Assembly: GCA_014825775.1 (NCBI GenBank)
Contig: MVAQ01000111.1
Coordinates: 1-64,000, forward strand
Direction: 5' to 3'
Source: Krasilnikovozyma curviuscula
Taxonomy: Eukaryota; Basidiomycota; Tremellomycetes; Cystofilobasidiales; Mrakiaceae
DNA: 64,000 bases
The position numbers and the translations under genes are program-made. Below, one piece after another: positions 44,345 through 55,940 of the stretch. The notes under the pieces were generated by a model. It searched no databases. It saw nothing but the letters and a program-made list of their open reading frames with translations, and was not told where the DNA came from. Each line of letters starts with the position of its first letter. The stretch's first letter is position 1.

Positions 44345-46223
44345 ATGGCCAGCAGGGTGAGTTTGAGGCTCAATTTTTTCCTACTCACCACAAGAAAGTG
44401 GATCATCGCTCATTCACATTTTCGCTTGGACCTTCTTGCAGCTTCGATTAGGAGGAATCAACCCCCAGAACTGCAGAAACGCGTCTAATCATGTAGTGTC
44501 AGCATCAGTTCCGTCTCACTCAGCAAAGTGTAACGGTCTCCGTTGGGTCGCTGCCGGCTCGAGCTCAGCGCATACGTTCAGCTCCTCGAAGCGCTGTCTG
44601 TATTCAAGTACGCCCACACACTCTAGGTTAGACATGCAGGTGGAAGGTTCAAAGACTAAGAGGATATATCAGGCCGTCAGGTCGAAGAACGGGAAGGGGA
44701 AGGAGGTCGACTGGACCGGTTTGAATGCTATGAAACCAGCAGTTTCACCAATCGCAGGCCTTAGAAAGGCCAACTCCTACTCAAGTGTGGGCAGGGCATT
44801 TCTATCTTCAAGCTCCTCTTGCTCAGTTGATTCGGCAACGACTCGTTCTCAGCCCAAAACCACACCAGACTTCATGGCATCTTCATCTGCTTCAACATCT
44901 TCTCCATCGGCATCGTCATCTTCACAAAAACAACTACCTTTACCCTCGCTTTCCAAACCACTCATATTTCCACCGCTAGTGGGACCGATACCCGTTCCAT
45001 CTGCTCCAGCATCGACTTATACCCCCAACCCCCCTCTCACCTTCCGCCGACTGTACAAAATCTACCTCAAACTCGCCAAAAACGGTCTCACTATAATGAT
45101 CACATTGACAGCTACAACTGGTCTGGCACTATCACCACTACCGCTCACTATGCAAGCTCTCGTTTCAGTAAGCGCTGGAACGTATCTAATGTCAGCGGCC
45201 GCTAACGCAATCAACCAGATATTCGAGATCCCACTCGATGCTCAAGCCGTTCGAACTCGAAATCGACCCCTGTGTGCTCGATTGATATCACCATTCCATG
45301 CCGCCGTTTTTGCCGCCGTGACAGCTGTTGGGGGCGCGACCATTTTGTGGTTCGGGTGTAACGAGACGACAGCGTACTTGGGTATTGCCAACCTGGTGTT
45401 ATACGCCTTCGTGTATACTCCGATGAAGAGAATTAGTGTTCTCAACACATGGGTTGGTGCTATTGTGGGCGGGATTCCTCCGCTAATGGGCTGGGCTGCT
45501 ACAGGCGCTTCGATTTGGCCTACCATCGAGCAGCCGATGGTATTTCACATCCCAGCCTGGCTCCCATCATCGCCTTCAACCAGCGAAACATCCGCTGCTT
45601 TCGTTGTTCCGACAACTGAAGGTTCTTGGTGGCCATCCCTGTATCTTTCACCTCTCAGCCACGCCAGCTCTGAATCGCAGTCACCATCTTCTAGCTTAAC
45701 CCTCAATCGCCCCAATCCACTCGTCCCCCTCACCCTAGGTCTACTCCTTTACTCTTGGCAATTCCCTCACTTCAACGCTCTCTCGCACTTAATTCGAAGA
45801 GCCTACGCTTCCTCATCCTACCACATGCTATGCGTTCTCAACCCCCGCAAAAATGCCATGGTTTCCCTCCGACATTCAGTCGCTCTCATACCAATATGTT
45901 CGGTCCTTCTTCCGGGATCTGGATCAGTCTCATGGCTTTTCTCGTTAACATCATTGTTACCGAACGGCTTCATGCTCTTCCGAGCCATCAAATTCCTGAC
46001 ACGTCCCATCGGGAAGAGCAATGGTGAGAAGGAAGCTAGAAAACTGTTCTGGGCGAGTCTGTGGCATTTACCGGTAGTGATGGTTCTCGCTATGGTCCAC
46101 AAGAATGAGGGCGGCTTGAGCGATTGGTTCAAGTGGTTCAAGGAGCTAATAATGCCTTCAGCTCAGGCGGAAGAAGTTGCGGTGGACGGGAAGGTTGGAA
46201 CTGTTGAAAATAAGCCGCAGTGA
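44345..46223 (+). CDS. COX10: Protoheme IX farnesyltransferase Cox10 (heme O synthase)
   Basis: Inner-membrane prenyltransferase that adds a farnesyl group to heme b, making heme O for cytochrome oxidase. The start at 44345 (MASR) is joined by one short intron to LRLGGINPQNCRNASNH; starting at 44436 instead would lose only a few residues. A long Ser-rich mitochondrial N-terminus comes before the catalytic part. That part begins YKIYLKLAKNGLTIMITLTA. The first Asp-rich site is NAINQIFEIPLDAQAVRTRN and the second family block is YTPMKRISVLNTWVGAIVGG. A Ser/Pro-rich loop is inserted before GLLLYSWQFPHFNALSHLIR. The remaining helices and a soluble tail complete the protein. Most of the gene is a single exon of about 1.8 kb, unusual here. 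Confidence 0.93.
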
Positions 46224-46602
46224 GGGAAAAGTGTAATGTTTGCACGATAGATGAAAGAGATCTGGGGATCTAGTTCTCCATAAGGAAATCAAAAGGCTGA
46301 AGTGATGGCACTCGTATGGTCAAGAGTCAACCAGATCGATGTGTAGAATAACAGTAGCTTCTAGTTGAATGCTTTTGTTTGCTTCCATCTCATCACCAAC
46401 TTTCTTGAAAGCTCTTGAAGCTAACAAGTTCGCTGATTACTGATGATAAGGTATATTACGCCGCGTTCGTTGACTTGACATCGAAGGATAACGTTCGCCA
46501 CTGAGTTCTATTCGCTTGTTTCCCTTCTCAACATCGAGCAAAGCTGGGAAGCTTTTTTTGCCTGACTTCTGGTTTTACATCGATCCATTGGCTAGGATCA
46601 GG
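46224..46602. other. Intergenic region, COX10 to RAE1
   Basis: About 380 bp, tandem orientation. No gene is supported. It should contain the COX10 3' end and the RAE1 promoter. Confidence 0.45.
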
Positions 46603-48443
46603 ATGTCATTGTTCAAAGCAACCCGTCCTCTCGTTGTAGCAGATACTCTCGTTGAGAACCCTCCCACTGATTCCATCCAAGCCTTGAGCTTCTCACCGAT
46701 CCTCAAAGTTGCCAATGGCTCCACTACGAATTACCTGGCTAGTGCTGACTGGAGCAACGAGGTAAGCGAAGCCTGCAGCTACAGGGTTGGGATGGATTGC
46801 AACTCAACATGAAACGGGTGGGCTGGATTTTATTTGCTGATGTTCGCTGTTGTCCTTTGTCGTAATTGTAGGTTCGAATCTATTCCGTATCAGGAACGAG
46901 CTCTGTACGTTGGATCAATCTGCTAATGCTATTAATCAATGGTTGGACTCGACTTTAAACCGCTCTCTTCCTCCTCTTACTTCTCTCAGAGCGCCTTCGG
47001 AGGTTATCGACACGAAGCTCCGGTTCTAGACGTAGCTTGGAAGTCTGTGAGTGGTAGAGCTATCTTTCACCCTTAGTCTGTCTCCTCACAACGTCTGCAT
47101 GGATCTAGGATGGTACTCAACTCTTCTCAGTCGGTGCCGACAATACACTCAGAGCGTACGATATGACTCGTCAAGATGCGGGTGAGAGTTGGACCTCCTT
47201 GTCAAATATTTTGTGCTTGAGCTGAAAGTCATCTCTGCCTAGTTATCGTCGGCTCTCACGACGCGCCCATCAAGTCAGTCACTTACGCAACCTCTTCAAA
47301 TGGCTCAGAATTCATTATCACGGGAGGATGGGACAAGAAATTGAAATTTTGGGATATAAGGACTGGTGAGTCTGTATCACACTTCGTCAACGTGAGTCAA
47401 GCACACTGACCGTCTCTCCTTAATTGTTGTGACAGGCTTCGCTGTTGGATCGATCCCTCTACCACACGGGTGTCAATCGTTCGATACATCGGGGGACTTG
47501 TTGGTAGCTGCTACAGTGGGAAAGAGCATTCAAGTCTTTGATTTGAGAAATCCTGGATCTGTCGTCAAGGTTCGTGCTTTCTCTGGAAGGCTGAAGTGTG
47601 ACGGTGATACTGGCGTGTACTGAACTCAACCTTCTTCTCCCATAAACAACCTGAATTAACCTGATATCTTTCTAATTACCGTGGCCGTCCTTCTCCTTCA
47701 GGATATCACCACACCTTTAAAATGGCAGACGCGTGGGATATACTGTTTTCCTCCTCAGGCCACGCAGGGCAACAAACCAGGTTTTGCGGCCATTTCCATC
47801 GAGGGAAGGTTGTCATATCAGTGAGTCTCTCTCCTTCCTCTTATTTGGCGCTATTCCAGTCCAGTATGCCGACTAACATTGCCTCATTCTCTCGCAACCC
47901 TTGAGATACCTGAACGAACCTGAAGCTACTACGCAGAGCTTCTCCTGGCGTTGTCACCGTCGAGACGTGGCTGCTACACGCAATCAGCCAAAGAAGTCGA
48001 TTATCTACAGTGTCAACACAGTTTCCTTTCATAGACAGTTTGGAACCTTGGTAACTGGTGGTGGTGACGGTCAGATCCACTTCTGGGATGCTCAGGCGAG
48101 AACTAGGTTGAGGTGTACGTTATCTTAATCCCTCCAGCTATGGTTCCCCCCTCCCCTCCCCTTTTTTCTTTCTCCCCTTATTGACAGTGCTGTCTCCCTC
48201 GCAGCTCACAATCCCATCTCATTCCTTCCTTCTCAACTCCAACCCCCATCAAGTGGTGATTCAATCGTTGAGCACCCTACACCAATCACTTCGACTGCTT
48301 TCAATTCAGACCACACCATTTTGGCTTATGCAATGAGCTACGATTGGTCGAGAGGACATGCTGGTGGAGGGAGATCATGCGATCAACCGAGGATCCTGCT
48401 GCACAATGTCATTGACGAGGAAGTTAGACCAAAAAAAAGGTAA
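46603..48443 (+). CDS. RAE1: Nuclear pore mRNA-export factor Rae1/Gle2 (WD40)
   Basis: WD40 beta-propeller protein that works with Nup98-type nucleoporins in mRNA export. The start at 46603 gives MSLFKATRPLVVADTLVENP. Repeats seen in order include SIQALSFSPI.. YLASADWSNEVRIYSV, VLDVAWKSDGTQLFSVGADN, IKSVTYATSSNGSEFIITGG with WDKKLKFWDIRTG, then LLVAATVGKSIQVFDLRNPG. The Rae1-specific stretch SFSWRCHRRDV and TVSFHRQFGTLVTGGGDGQI follow. The end is AYAMSYDWSRGHAGG and VIDEEVRPKKR, closely matching Rae1/Gle2. This C-terminal signature distinguishes it from the related checkpoint protein Bub3. About nine introns. Confidence 0.9.
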
Positions 48444-48685
48444 AACTTAGCTCAATTTCAATGTTGAGTATGAAGTCATAATTGCGTTTAACTGAGTTTA
48501 CGCCGGAAGCGGAGCTGCACTCAAAGCAACCTGACGGTGTGGGCATCTCGCTTCTGACGGGGGGTTACGCATTCCATCGAAGAAGAGTGAAGTAGATCTA
48601 TATAATGTAATGGAAGAACAATTCCATGAACCTGAGGAAACTGATATGAGAAAGCTACTTTGTTGGCACCACGAGGAGACGAGGA

Positions 48686-50661
48686 CTAAGCTGTCCCTTC
48701 CTTCTTGTCGTCCATCGAGATCATTTCCGAATCCTTCACTACAACCACATCTCCCGCTTTATCTGTCACCGTTTCGACTGTGTGGTCTTGTAGTCTGAAG
48801 TACAGAACTGGAATCATTACGAGAAGCGATGCTCCTAGGAGAATCCAAGTCGCGTAGAGCTCGAGCATGAACGGCTTCTTCTGTGCATCCAAGCGATATA
48901 CAACAGCAGCTCCAGCACTTTGAATGCCTGTTCGAAGGAGGCATCCGAAAGACTCAGTTTGAGATTGCTATCCGCGAAGGGGAATAACGCACCCTTGTAG
49001 ATACCCACGAGGTACGTGAGCTTCCTGTTATCATTAGAGATGCTTCCGATCAAGTAGTAGGCATGAGTTTGCCAAATGGCATCGACAGCGCCTGTGGTGC
49101 AAGAGACTAGAATCAGTGGTACGTTTGCATTGTACTGAAGAAAGGGAGGAACTGACCGTTAAAGATATATAGCCAAATCAACCCGGCATATCTGGAGCTC
49201 GTCACATCAAGTTGCACAAAATTCGCAGCTGCCACAGATGATCTGGTGAATCCTTGCTGAACTTTGAAGTTGCCACCCCAAACAGCCATCACCAGCGCAA
49301 ACAGTGCAGCCCACCCCAACCACGCCCTGGTCTTCCGCTTGATGTGCTGGGAGTCGAGGAGAATGCCAAATACGAGGGACGCAATGATCTGTGCTATCCA
49401 CTGAGACCCAGAAGGTGCAAGTTAGCGGCCGTCCATCAGCCCAGAATCAAGATCAGGATCGGAACAATACTCACGTAGCACATGTTGTTCAGAGCCCTAG
49501 TGCGGATGTTGAACAGTCCACCCCCATTAAAGGCATTGAACTGGTAGGTGTAGAACCAGTTTGAAGCCCAAAAGAATGGGAAGAGGAGAACAAGGATAGG
49601 GTCGGTTTTGATCGTCAGGAAAAGCCCTTTCATCTCCGACCACCACGTTGGATGAGGCGGGATCAGGACAAGAGTGCCATCTGCTTTAACTACGTCCCTG
49701 GGAGGCGTTAGAAATATGGGAATACAGCTTCCGACCAACGTGATGACCAAAAAGGCAATGTAGGTGTTAGGAGCAACTGATGTCGCTGTTTTCCGACTCC
49801 ACTGAAGTCAAGGGGGAACGCATCAGTGTCTGAAGTTATCGAATTCATCTGGCCAAATAAACCGCTCACATTCTGGCCCAGCGGAATGGCACTTCCAAGA
49901 ACTGTTCCAAAGTTGAAAATCGCCCAAAAGATGCCAATGTACGTTCCTTTGTTCTTTTCCGTACTGTACGAGAGCATCGTGCCTCCTTGAGCAGACCAAA
50001 GAATGCCAGCACCCACTCCTTGAATGGCCCCTCCAAAAATCACAAACGACTCTCTGCTCTGAGTCTCGGCAATCACAGTCGAGTATAACGCGGCGACATA
50101 GATGGCGTAAGTAACGGAACCCAAGCCCAGAGCGAGACGGATCCCAATCTTGTTACATATGGGGCCACCAAAGACTAAGAAGGGTTCGAATTTAGTATTA
50201 CATTTAAGATCAACTTTTCGAAAAGCTCAACACTTACATGCAAAGACGGCGAATGTGGCTTGATTACAAGCGTGGGTGAATGGCTGGTCAGTCCTCTTTC
50301 ATACTTATAAGTCGACAATAGATTTCTCACCATAGTGAGCAACGTTTCCCGTATCTGCTGTCTTAGAGTCCTTCTTTCCTGCTCCGCCCAACCCACCGAG
50401 CGCGTTATACATTCCAGGACCTGTTTTGTTATTTGAAGTGCTTTGATCAGTTGAATGGGCGTAAAACGTACCATATACCTTTTACATACAGCAGAAGCAC
50501 ACAAACGACACCAGAATCACTTGGAACATTGCTTTGCGATACCTTAGCAGATCGATTCGATCAGCGAGGGCCGTTTAAATGATCAAAGCCGGTGGGACAT
50601 ACCAGGGTACGACACCCCCGACAAACTTAGCTTCATCTGTACTCTTTCTATATGATGGCAT
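48686..50661 (-). CDS. UNC93-like (DUF895) MFS membrane protein
   Basis: Twelve-helix membrane protein of the UNC93/DUF895 branch of the major facilitator superfamily. The start at 50661 gives MPSYRKSTDEAKFVGGVVPW. An early family motif, GMYNALGGLGGAG, is produced by the exon at about 50330-50420. Further segments include GLGSVTYAIYVAALYSTV, FVIFGGAIQGVGAGILWSAQ and GGTMLSYSTEKNKGTYIGIF, which match the typical GxGxxxLWxAQG core. Later helices include KTDPILVLLFPFFWASNWFY and AWLGWAALFALVMAVWGG. The C-terminus ends in a hydrophilic tail (VTDKAGDVVVVKDSEMISMD). About seven introns. Cargo unknown; related fungal proteins are annotated only as membrane proteins or putative sugar/ion transport regulators. 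Confidence 0.83.
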
Positions 50662-51488
50662 TCTGAAAATGGGCTCACTGCCCGTCCTTTATGATAATGG
50701 TTAGAAGTGACTTTCGACAACTTGTGATAAATCGCCGCAATAAATGATCAAGCCACAATCGGCGCGGTTGAGCCCGAGTTGCTGTTACACGACTCTGATT
50801 TTGCCCAGCGTTCGGGAGCGTTTCATCTTAATCTAGACTGTCCTACTGGTCTCAAGGATTGTTAACCCGGAGCTCTAGAGTCTATGGCTTTTCATCCCGG
50901 ATGTTATCCTATCTCATTATCGCGACACACATTGTCCCTACAAAGCCTCATCAAATACCTCTTCAATGAAATATTATCTAGACTATTAAGATGTGCAACA
51001 TTTACTTCCAGTGTTTACGTCAGATGGTAGCAACCTCTTGGCTGAGCACTATGGGTGCTCTTTTCGTGCATCGCGACGAACGATGGACGACCAAGCTGCC
51101 GTCAATATCACAGATACAAGATACTCGGGTACAAGAGATGCTCCAAGAAAGACAGAAAACAGTTCGGTAGAAACAGTAAAAGAGCTTAACTGGATATAAA
51201 ATAACAAATAAATAAAGAAACCACCCCTAAGCTGCGGTTGTGACTCCCAGCGGTGGGTCAGAGGCTACAGAAGACAACAACTTCACCCTGGCGCACAACC
51301 AACCACAATCAGTCTCCAAAGCCCAAACCCAGCAGACCATGTGAAAAAAGATGATGACATCAAAATAACCTGTTGATGATGGGGCTTCCAGCAATTGTTT
51401 TTTCCTGCGGGTCTCAGGTTGGCCAGGTATTGCAGCGATATCGAAAATTGCGTGGTGGACTGGCAAACTATTCGAAGAACAGCAATCT
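50662..51488. other. Gene-poor stretch before the tRNA gene
   Basis: About 830 bp with no supported protein gene. It includes the promoter side of the UNC93-like gene. Frames on the minus strand that cross the tRNA are its antisense and are not called. Confidence 0.45.
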
Positions 51489-51571
51489 GGGGCTGTAGCG
51501 CAGTGGTAGCGCGTCCCATTCGCATATCATGCACTTTGGGGAGGCCGTGTGTTCGATCCATACCTGCTCCA
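51489..51571 (+). tRNA. tRNA-Ala (anticodon CGC) with an 11-nt intron
   Basis: The sequence folds into a full cloverleaf. The acceptor stem is GGGGCTG with CTGCTCC (one T:T pair), and contains the G3:U70 pair that marks alanine tRNAs. The D arm is GCGC-AGTGGTA-GCGC. The anticodon stem is TCCCA with TGGGG. The loop TT-CGC-A is interrupted after position 37 by an intron (51525-51535), then T. The variable loop is AGGCC. The T arm is GTGTG-TTCGATC-CATAC. The discriminator base is A at 51571. The intron contains ATGC, which can pair with the anticodon side (GCAT), as in eukaryotic pre-tRNAs. Internal promoter boxes A (TAGCGCAGTGG) and B (GTTCGATCC) are present. Confidence 0.9.
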
Positions 51572-51583
51572 TTAAAAATTATC

Positions 51584-51605
51584 TTTTTGGCTCTGCTTTT
51601 TTTTT
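51584..51605 (+). terminator. RNA polymerase III T-run terminator
   Basis: Thirteen bases after the tRNA end there is a run of five T (51584-51588), followed by a run of nine T (51597-51605). These are standard Pol III stop signals. Confidence 0.75.
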
Positions 51606-52712
51606 GTGTTACCCTGTCAATTTTGCCCCGTATATCATCAACTTTTGATTCCTTTTTCATGTTTCTCTCGGCAGCACATCCTGTTATGTCGTTTCTATAT
51701 TCATCATATTTCGTAGCGTGATGGCAGTCGACCTGCGGCTTCTTTGCCAGGCGTAGCCGCAGCGTTCCATGTGATGATTCCACTTTGATTGTTCAACCAT
51801 TTGCTATAGACTCTCCAATATCTCAACGCGCTCAGAGACAACAGCGCCGTCTAGAGTGGTCGAACCGCTCTCACAGTGGCCTTTGACCAGCTTCATCCTC
51901 CCTTTTACTACTCTTCCCTGAATTTCTACCTGAGGCAGTAATTTGTGTCCTTTGCCTCAACAGACGAAATATACCAGCAGTCAGAAATGGTGCTTTTGTC
52001 CACAGAGTACCGCCTGTACTACGTATCACCGTATCCTAGTACTCCCGAACGCTTCTGTAGGATAGCCTATTACTGCACGTCGAGCAATCCTTCTGCTTTC
52101 CTAATTTACTCATCCGCTCACACAGTTCCAACTTAACTTTCCAGGCAGATTATGCGATGCCATCGCATACTGTTGGGATAGGATGTATGTCAATCCGATC
52201 CACAGTTATTTCCAGTTAGCTCACTTGCAGTCTACCACGATTCTTCATTGATCGTTGTACCTAAGCAGTATCCTGGGAGACCACCTCGGTTGTGTCGAGT
52301 GTTCGAGTTGTCGTCGATATCGATCTGCTTGCGATCTATCTTTAATTCTCGTCATTACGTCGCGTCTCTTAAATGCATAACAACCCTTTGAAGCCCTTCA
52401 ATGGTAAATTTACAAATTTCCCATACAAACAGTGCCTATCCTCTCCATTTGCAAACTGCCCTCGTCTCTTGCCAATCGTCGCAATCAACAAATTTCCAAA
52501 ATTAAATCCTCGCTGCCTCTTCCCACCTAGCCTTATGACCTTCTATTTCATCTCCCTGCATCTTTCCATTTAGGGCGCCATCTGTCGATTCTGGTGGCCA
52601 ACGAAGCTGGCTCGTGAAAGCGAAGGAGGTGCGTGCGTCACCTCACCACCGACCCCAAAGATATCCTAACTTTACCATCCAGCCAAATTCAGTCTAGATT
52701 GTACCTCAAACC
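51606..52712. other. Long gene-poor stretch upstream of the Rab5 gene
   Basis: About 1.1 kb with no supported gene. It is rich in pyrimidines towards the Rab5 start and holds small frames of 60-66 codons without motifs. It probably contains the Rab5 promoter and a long or spliced 5' leader. Confidence 0.45.
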
Positions 52713-53988
52713 ATGTCGACATCATCAGCAAAGCTTGTTCTGCTAGGTGAGTGACCCTCCCATGATACTCTATCAAGCTGGAGTGAACCTTCCTCCTGTC
52801 CCTCGGTTCTCGAAACGTTACTCCGTGTATTTCGTTTGCTGACCTGCTTCAATTGCCTTCTGTTTCAGGCGAATCTGCAGTAGGGAAGTCTTCCTTAGTG
52901 CTGCGGTTTGTCAGAGACGACTTCAGTGACTTCAGAGAATCGTACGTTTCACTAAAGGGTTCTGTCTTTGTCCACGCCCTTGAATTATTTCGCCGTATTA
53001 CGGTTCACACTGACCAAACCTTCTTTGTTCATTGCTGCTGTTTATTAGGACTATTGGAGGTATGTACTTCGCGAGTCTGTGTCGATGCTGGAAGGTTTGA
53101 GAGACTGACATGTGTGTGTCACTTTGTTCAGCCGCTTTCTTGACGCAAACTGTCCCGCTGGATAATGGCAACACCATCAAGTTCGAAATATGGGACACTG
53201 CAGGTAAGTCTCAATGAATACATATTGAAAACCTTCAATCCTTCGCTCCCTTGTGTCTAAAATTTGTTGCTGCTCCTTGCTCGCTTTCGCCTCTTCCCTT
53301 TGGTCCCTCGAATCCTCAGGGCAAGAGAGGTACAAATCGCTCGCCCCTATTTACTTCAGGAACGCACACGCTGCATTAGTAGTTTACGATGTTACCCAAC
53401 CCGCCGAAGCTTCATTCGAGGTCAGTCTCGAGCCCCTCTTTGTCCTTCCTCGAGGCGGGCTGTGCTTCCTCGCCTCGCCGCTCGTCAACGAGTTTCGACC
53501 TTGACTAACACGGCGCTCCTTCCATTACCCTGGACTCCAGAAAGCGAAATCATGGATCCGTGATCTAAGGAGACAGGCTGATCCTAGCATTCTCATCCTG
53601 CTGTGCGGTAACAAGTGCGATTTGGAGGGGCAGAGGCAGGTGAAGAGGGAGATTGGGGAAGCGTATGCGAAGGAGGTAAGCAGCGCTTGATCTCATACGA
53701 CATGTCACGACAGATTTTAAAACCTTTTGTTTGAACAATTAGGAGGGACTATTGTTTGCTGAAGCTAGTGCCAAGTCCGGAAACGGCGTCCAGGAGGTCT
53801 TTCAGACCATCGCAAAGAACCTCCCCCCACCTCCGGTAAAGACTACAGTCACCGGCGCTACTCCTGTACAAGCTCGTGGAGTTGACTGTGAGTTGTCCCT
53901 CTATGACTTCTCCCTGATTCGAGGTCTGATTTCCAGGTCCTATGGCACAGTAAACAACAAAGCAGCTGCTCCAGGTTGCGCTTGTTAA
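52713..53988 (+). CDS. YPT5: Rab5/Ypt5-type endosomal GTPase
   Basis: Small Rab GTPase of early endosomes, homologous to Ypt5/Vps21. After [12 protein letters not shown] the first intron falls inside the P-loop, which continues [14 protein letters not shown]. An 11-nt exon (53049-53059) bridges RES to AFLTQTV and supplies Thr-Ile-Gly of the switch I region. Switch II is [20 protein letters not shown], the base-binding motif is GNKCDLEGQ, and the last motif is [16 protein letters not shown]. The C-terminus PGCAC carries a C-X-C pair for double geranylgeranylation. Six or seven introns. The [12 protein letters not shown] stretch is diagnostic for Rab5 rather than other Rabs. Confidence 0.93.
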
Positions 53989-54371
53989 ATGTTCAGACCT
54001 CCCTCAGCTTAATAGCATACTGCCATCTTGGACTACTATGCTATCTCACCTTCACGCTCCTCTCTTGATGTCCTTTCCCCGTTTCTCTGTGTGCCGCTTA
54101 GTGACTTTGTAATATGTACTCTTGTTCTGTACTTTAATCTGAGAGCCGTCCCTTTCCATATCCAATGCTATAGACTCCAATGACAATATTGCACCGCAAC
54201 CCTTGCAAAGCCGAATGATCTGAAAAGCTGAGTGTCAACGCATGCGTGGCAACAACCAAGGATCGTCGAACTCCGTGACGATGCTGCCAACGTTTGGCCG
54301 CGAACCCTAACTGCAGTCGAACGATCGAATCCAACCCAAGCAGGACCACAACTCCAGCACCAGCATATACA
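53989..54371. other. Intergenic region, Rab5 to Sds3-like gene
   Basis: About 380 bp between tandem genes. No gene is supported. A minus-strand frame across it and into the next gene has no motif. Confidence 0.45.
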
Positions 54372-55410
54372 ATGTCTTCCTCCCTGAAACGAGGACACTC
54401 GCCAGAATACGAGTCGGCAGCTCACGTCAAGAGCTTGGAGACGAAGCGACTTCGAAAGAGGCGTGAGTGGGTCCAAAAAGTTGAGGAGATTCACGAGGAG
54501 AGGATGGATATGAGAGACCAGTGAGTGGTTTAGTCTAATTCTGCTGCTGTGTACCTACTCTGGCTGTTTTACAGGCTAACTGATTGTATCTCGTTTTTCT
54601 GCCCCTGCCTTTCCTTGTCGGTTCGTTCAGGCTCTACGTTCAAAAGCACACGGAGCTCTCTACCACTGCCTCTTCTCTGCTACCCATCCCCCCACTCTCG
54701 CAGTCTTACCTCCTCGCCCTCTACACCTTGACCCTCGAACGAGATGCCCTCCTTTCGTCAATTGAGCAGCAGTACCAGTACAAAGTTTCAGCTTCGACCA
54801 AGGCATACCAGGCTGAGAGGTCCAAGATGGAAGATGACTTCAAGAAGAGCAAGGACAACGTGAAGACGGCTCTTTTAGAGAAGATCGAGGAGAAGAGGAG
54901 GAAGCTTAGAGAGGAAAAAGAAAGTGGTGAACTCGTCTTAGGTGAGTAGGCATACGCCACGCGCCGACACTTTTTCCTTCACACTCGAAGAATTCTTAAG
55001 GTGCTCGCTGCTACTGTAGTACTGAACTCACATACTGACTCCTCTTTCTGTTCTTGGTTTTATTTTCCCGTACTCCAGAATCTGCAGCTGAAGCTCACCA
55101 CACCCGGCCCACCAACAATAGAAAACTACGACCTTCCCGTTCAGCACTGTCCCCACCACCAGCCGCCCCAACATCCCCCGAGCTCTCTCTGCTAAGTCTG
55201 ACAGCTTCCTTGCCAGCCAACTCAAAGAAACGTTCGCTGGTTCCCGAAGTCAAGCCCTGGGTCCAGGGCAAGAGTCTCATGGACTTGAACAAAATGGTGA
55301 AGACGAATGACAACGAGGTGGAGATGGATTTGGGAGAAATCAGGAGAAAGAGAGGTAGAAGAGTAGCTGCCGCGGCGAATCACAGTATGGGTTTCACAGC
55401 TCGGTACTGA
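54372..55410 (+). CDS. SDS3: Sds3-like subunit of the Rpd3L/Sin3 histone deacetylase complex
   Basis: Probable Sds3/BRMS1-family protein of the Sin3-Rpd3 deacetylase complex in the nucleus. The start at 54372 gives MSSSLKRGHSPEYESAAHVK. A basic segment (KRLRKRREWVQKVEEIHEER) leads into a long coiled-coil helix: YTLTLERDALLSSIEQQYQY, STKAYQAERSKMEDDFKKSK, then KTALLEKIEEKRRKLREEKE. This last motif is typical of the Sds3 family. The C-terminal part has a Pro/Ser-rich stretch, then KPWVQGKSLMDLNKMVKTND and an Arg-rich end (EIRRKRGRRVAAAANHSMGF). Two introns. Assignment rests on the coiled-coil pattern and order of segments; the related Dep1 is the alternative. Confidence 0.75.
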
Positions 55411-55940
55411 GGTGGGTGCTGTCCATTGGCAGTTGAGCGGGATATGGTCCCGCACGTCGAGCTACCGACTTTGTTTCTTAGTCTTTCGTTTGTCTCTACT
55501 TCACGATCTCTTGTTGCACTTTATATCATGTTGATCATCGGTTTCCTACATCATTTGCCCTGTCAGCAAGATCATTGCCACTGGTACTAGTTGCATTTCA
55601 GATCCATGCCGGCAAGGTGTATGAGTTCCCAACGTGCGTCAAGCTTAACTTATCCTGCCTGGCAAGTTCCTATTCATTTTAATCGCAGCAGAGTTCCCCA
55701 GCCTTGCTTCCCTGTCCCTGCGAGTTTTCATTTTTTAATATTATTTTTTGCATGACTTTCGATCCTGACCCCACAGGCTTTCCAGCTAATCCAGCCTGTC
55801 TTGTCGAATTTAGCAGACTCTGTGCTTTGTCTCGAAAGTTACTCCTTCCACCAGGACGATAAGAGGTCTCTTACGGCAGGAATAGGGAATGCTGGCCTTA
55901 GGTGTCTCTCCGGTTATCTGACGAAGAAACAAATGGGAAG
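55411..55940. other. Intergenic region upstream of the third Zn2Cys6 gene
   Basis: About 530 bp between tandem genes, with an AT-rich patch (TTTTTTAATATTATTTTTT near 55735). No gene is supported. Confidence 0.45.

Noticed and set aside
51283..51783. 166-codon minus-strand open frame
   Set aside because: It runs antisense through the tRNA-Ala gene and its T-run terminator, has no family motif, and overlaps two other frames. A tRNA on the opposite strand explains part of its openness.
51764..51925. Possible C/D-box snoRNA (GTGATGA ... CTGA)
   Set aside because: The first CTGA after the C-like box is about 150 bases away, with no terminal stem or internal C'/D' boxes. Chance is more likely.
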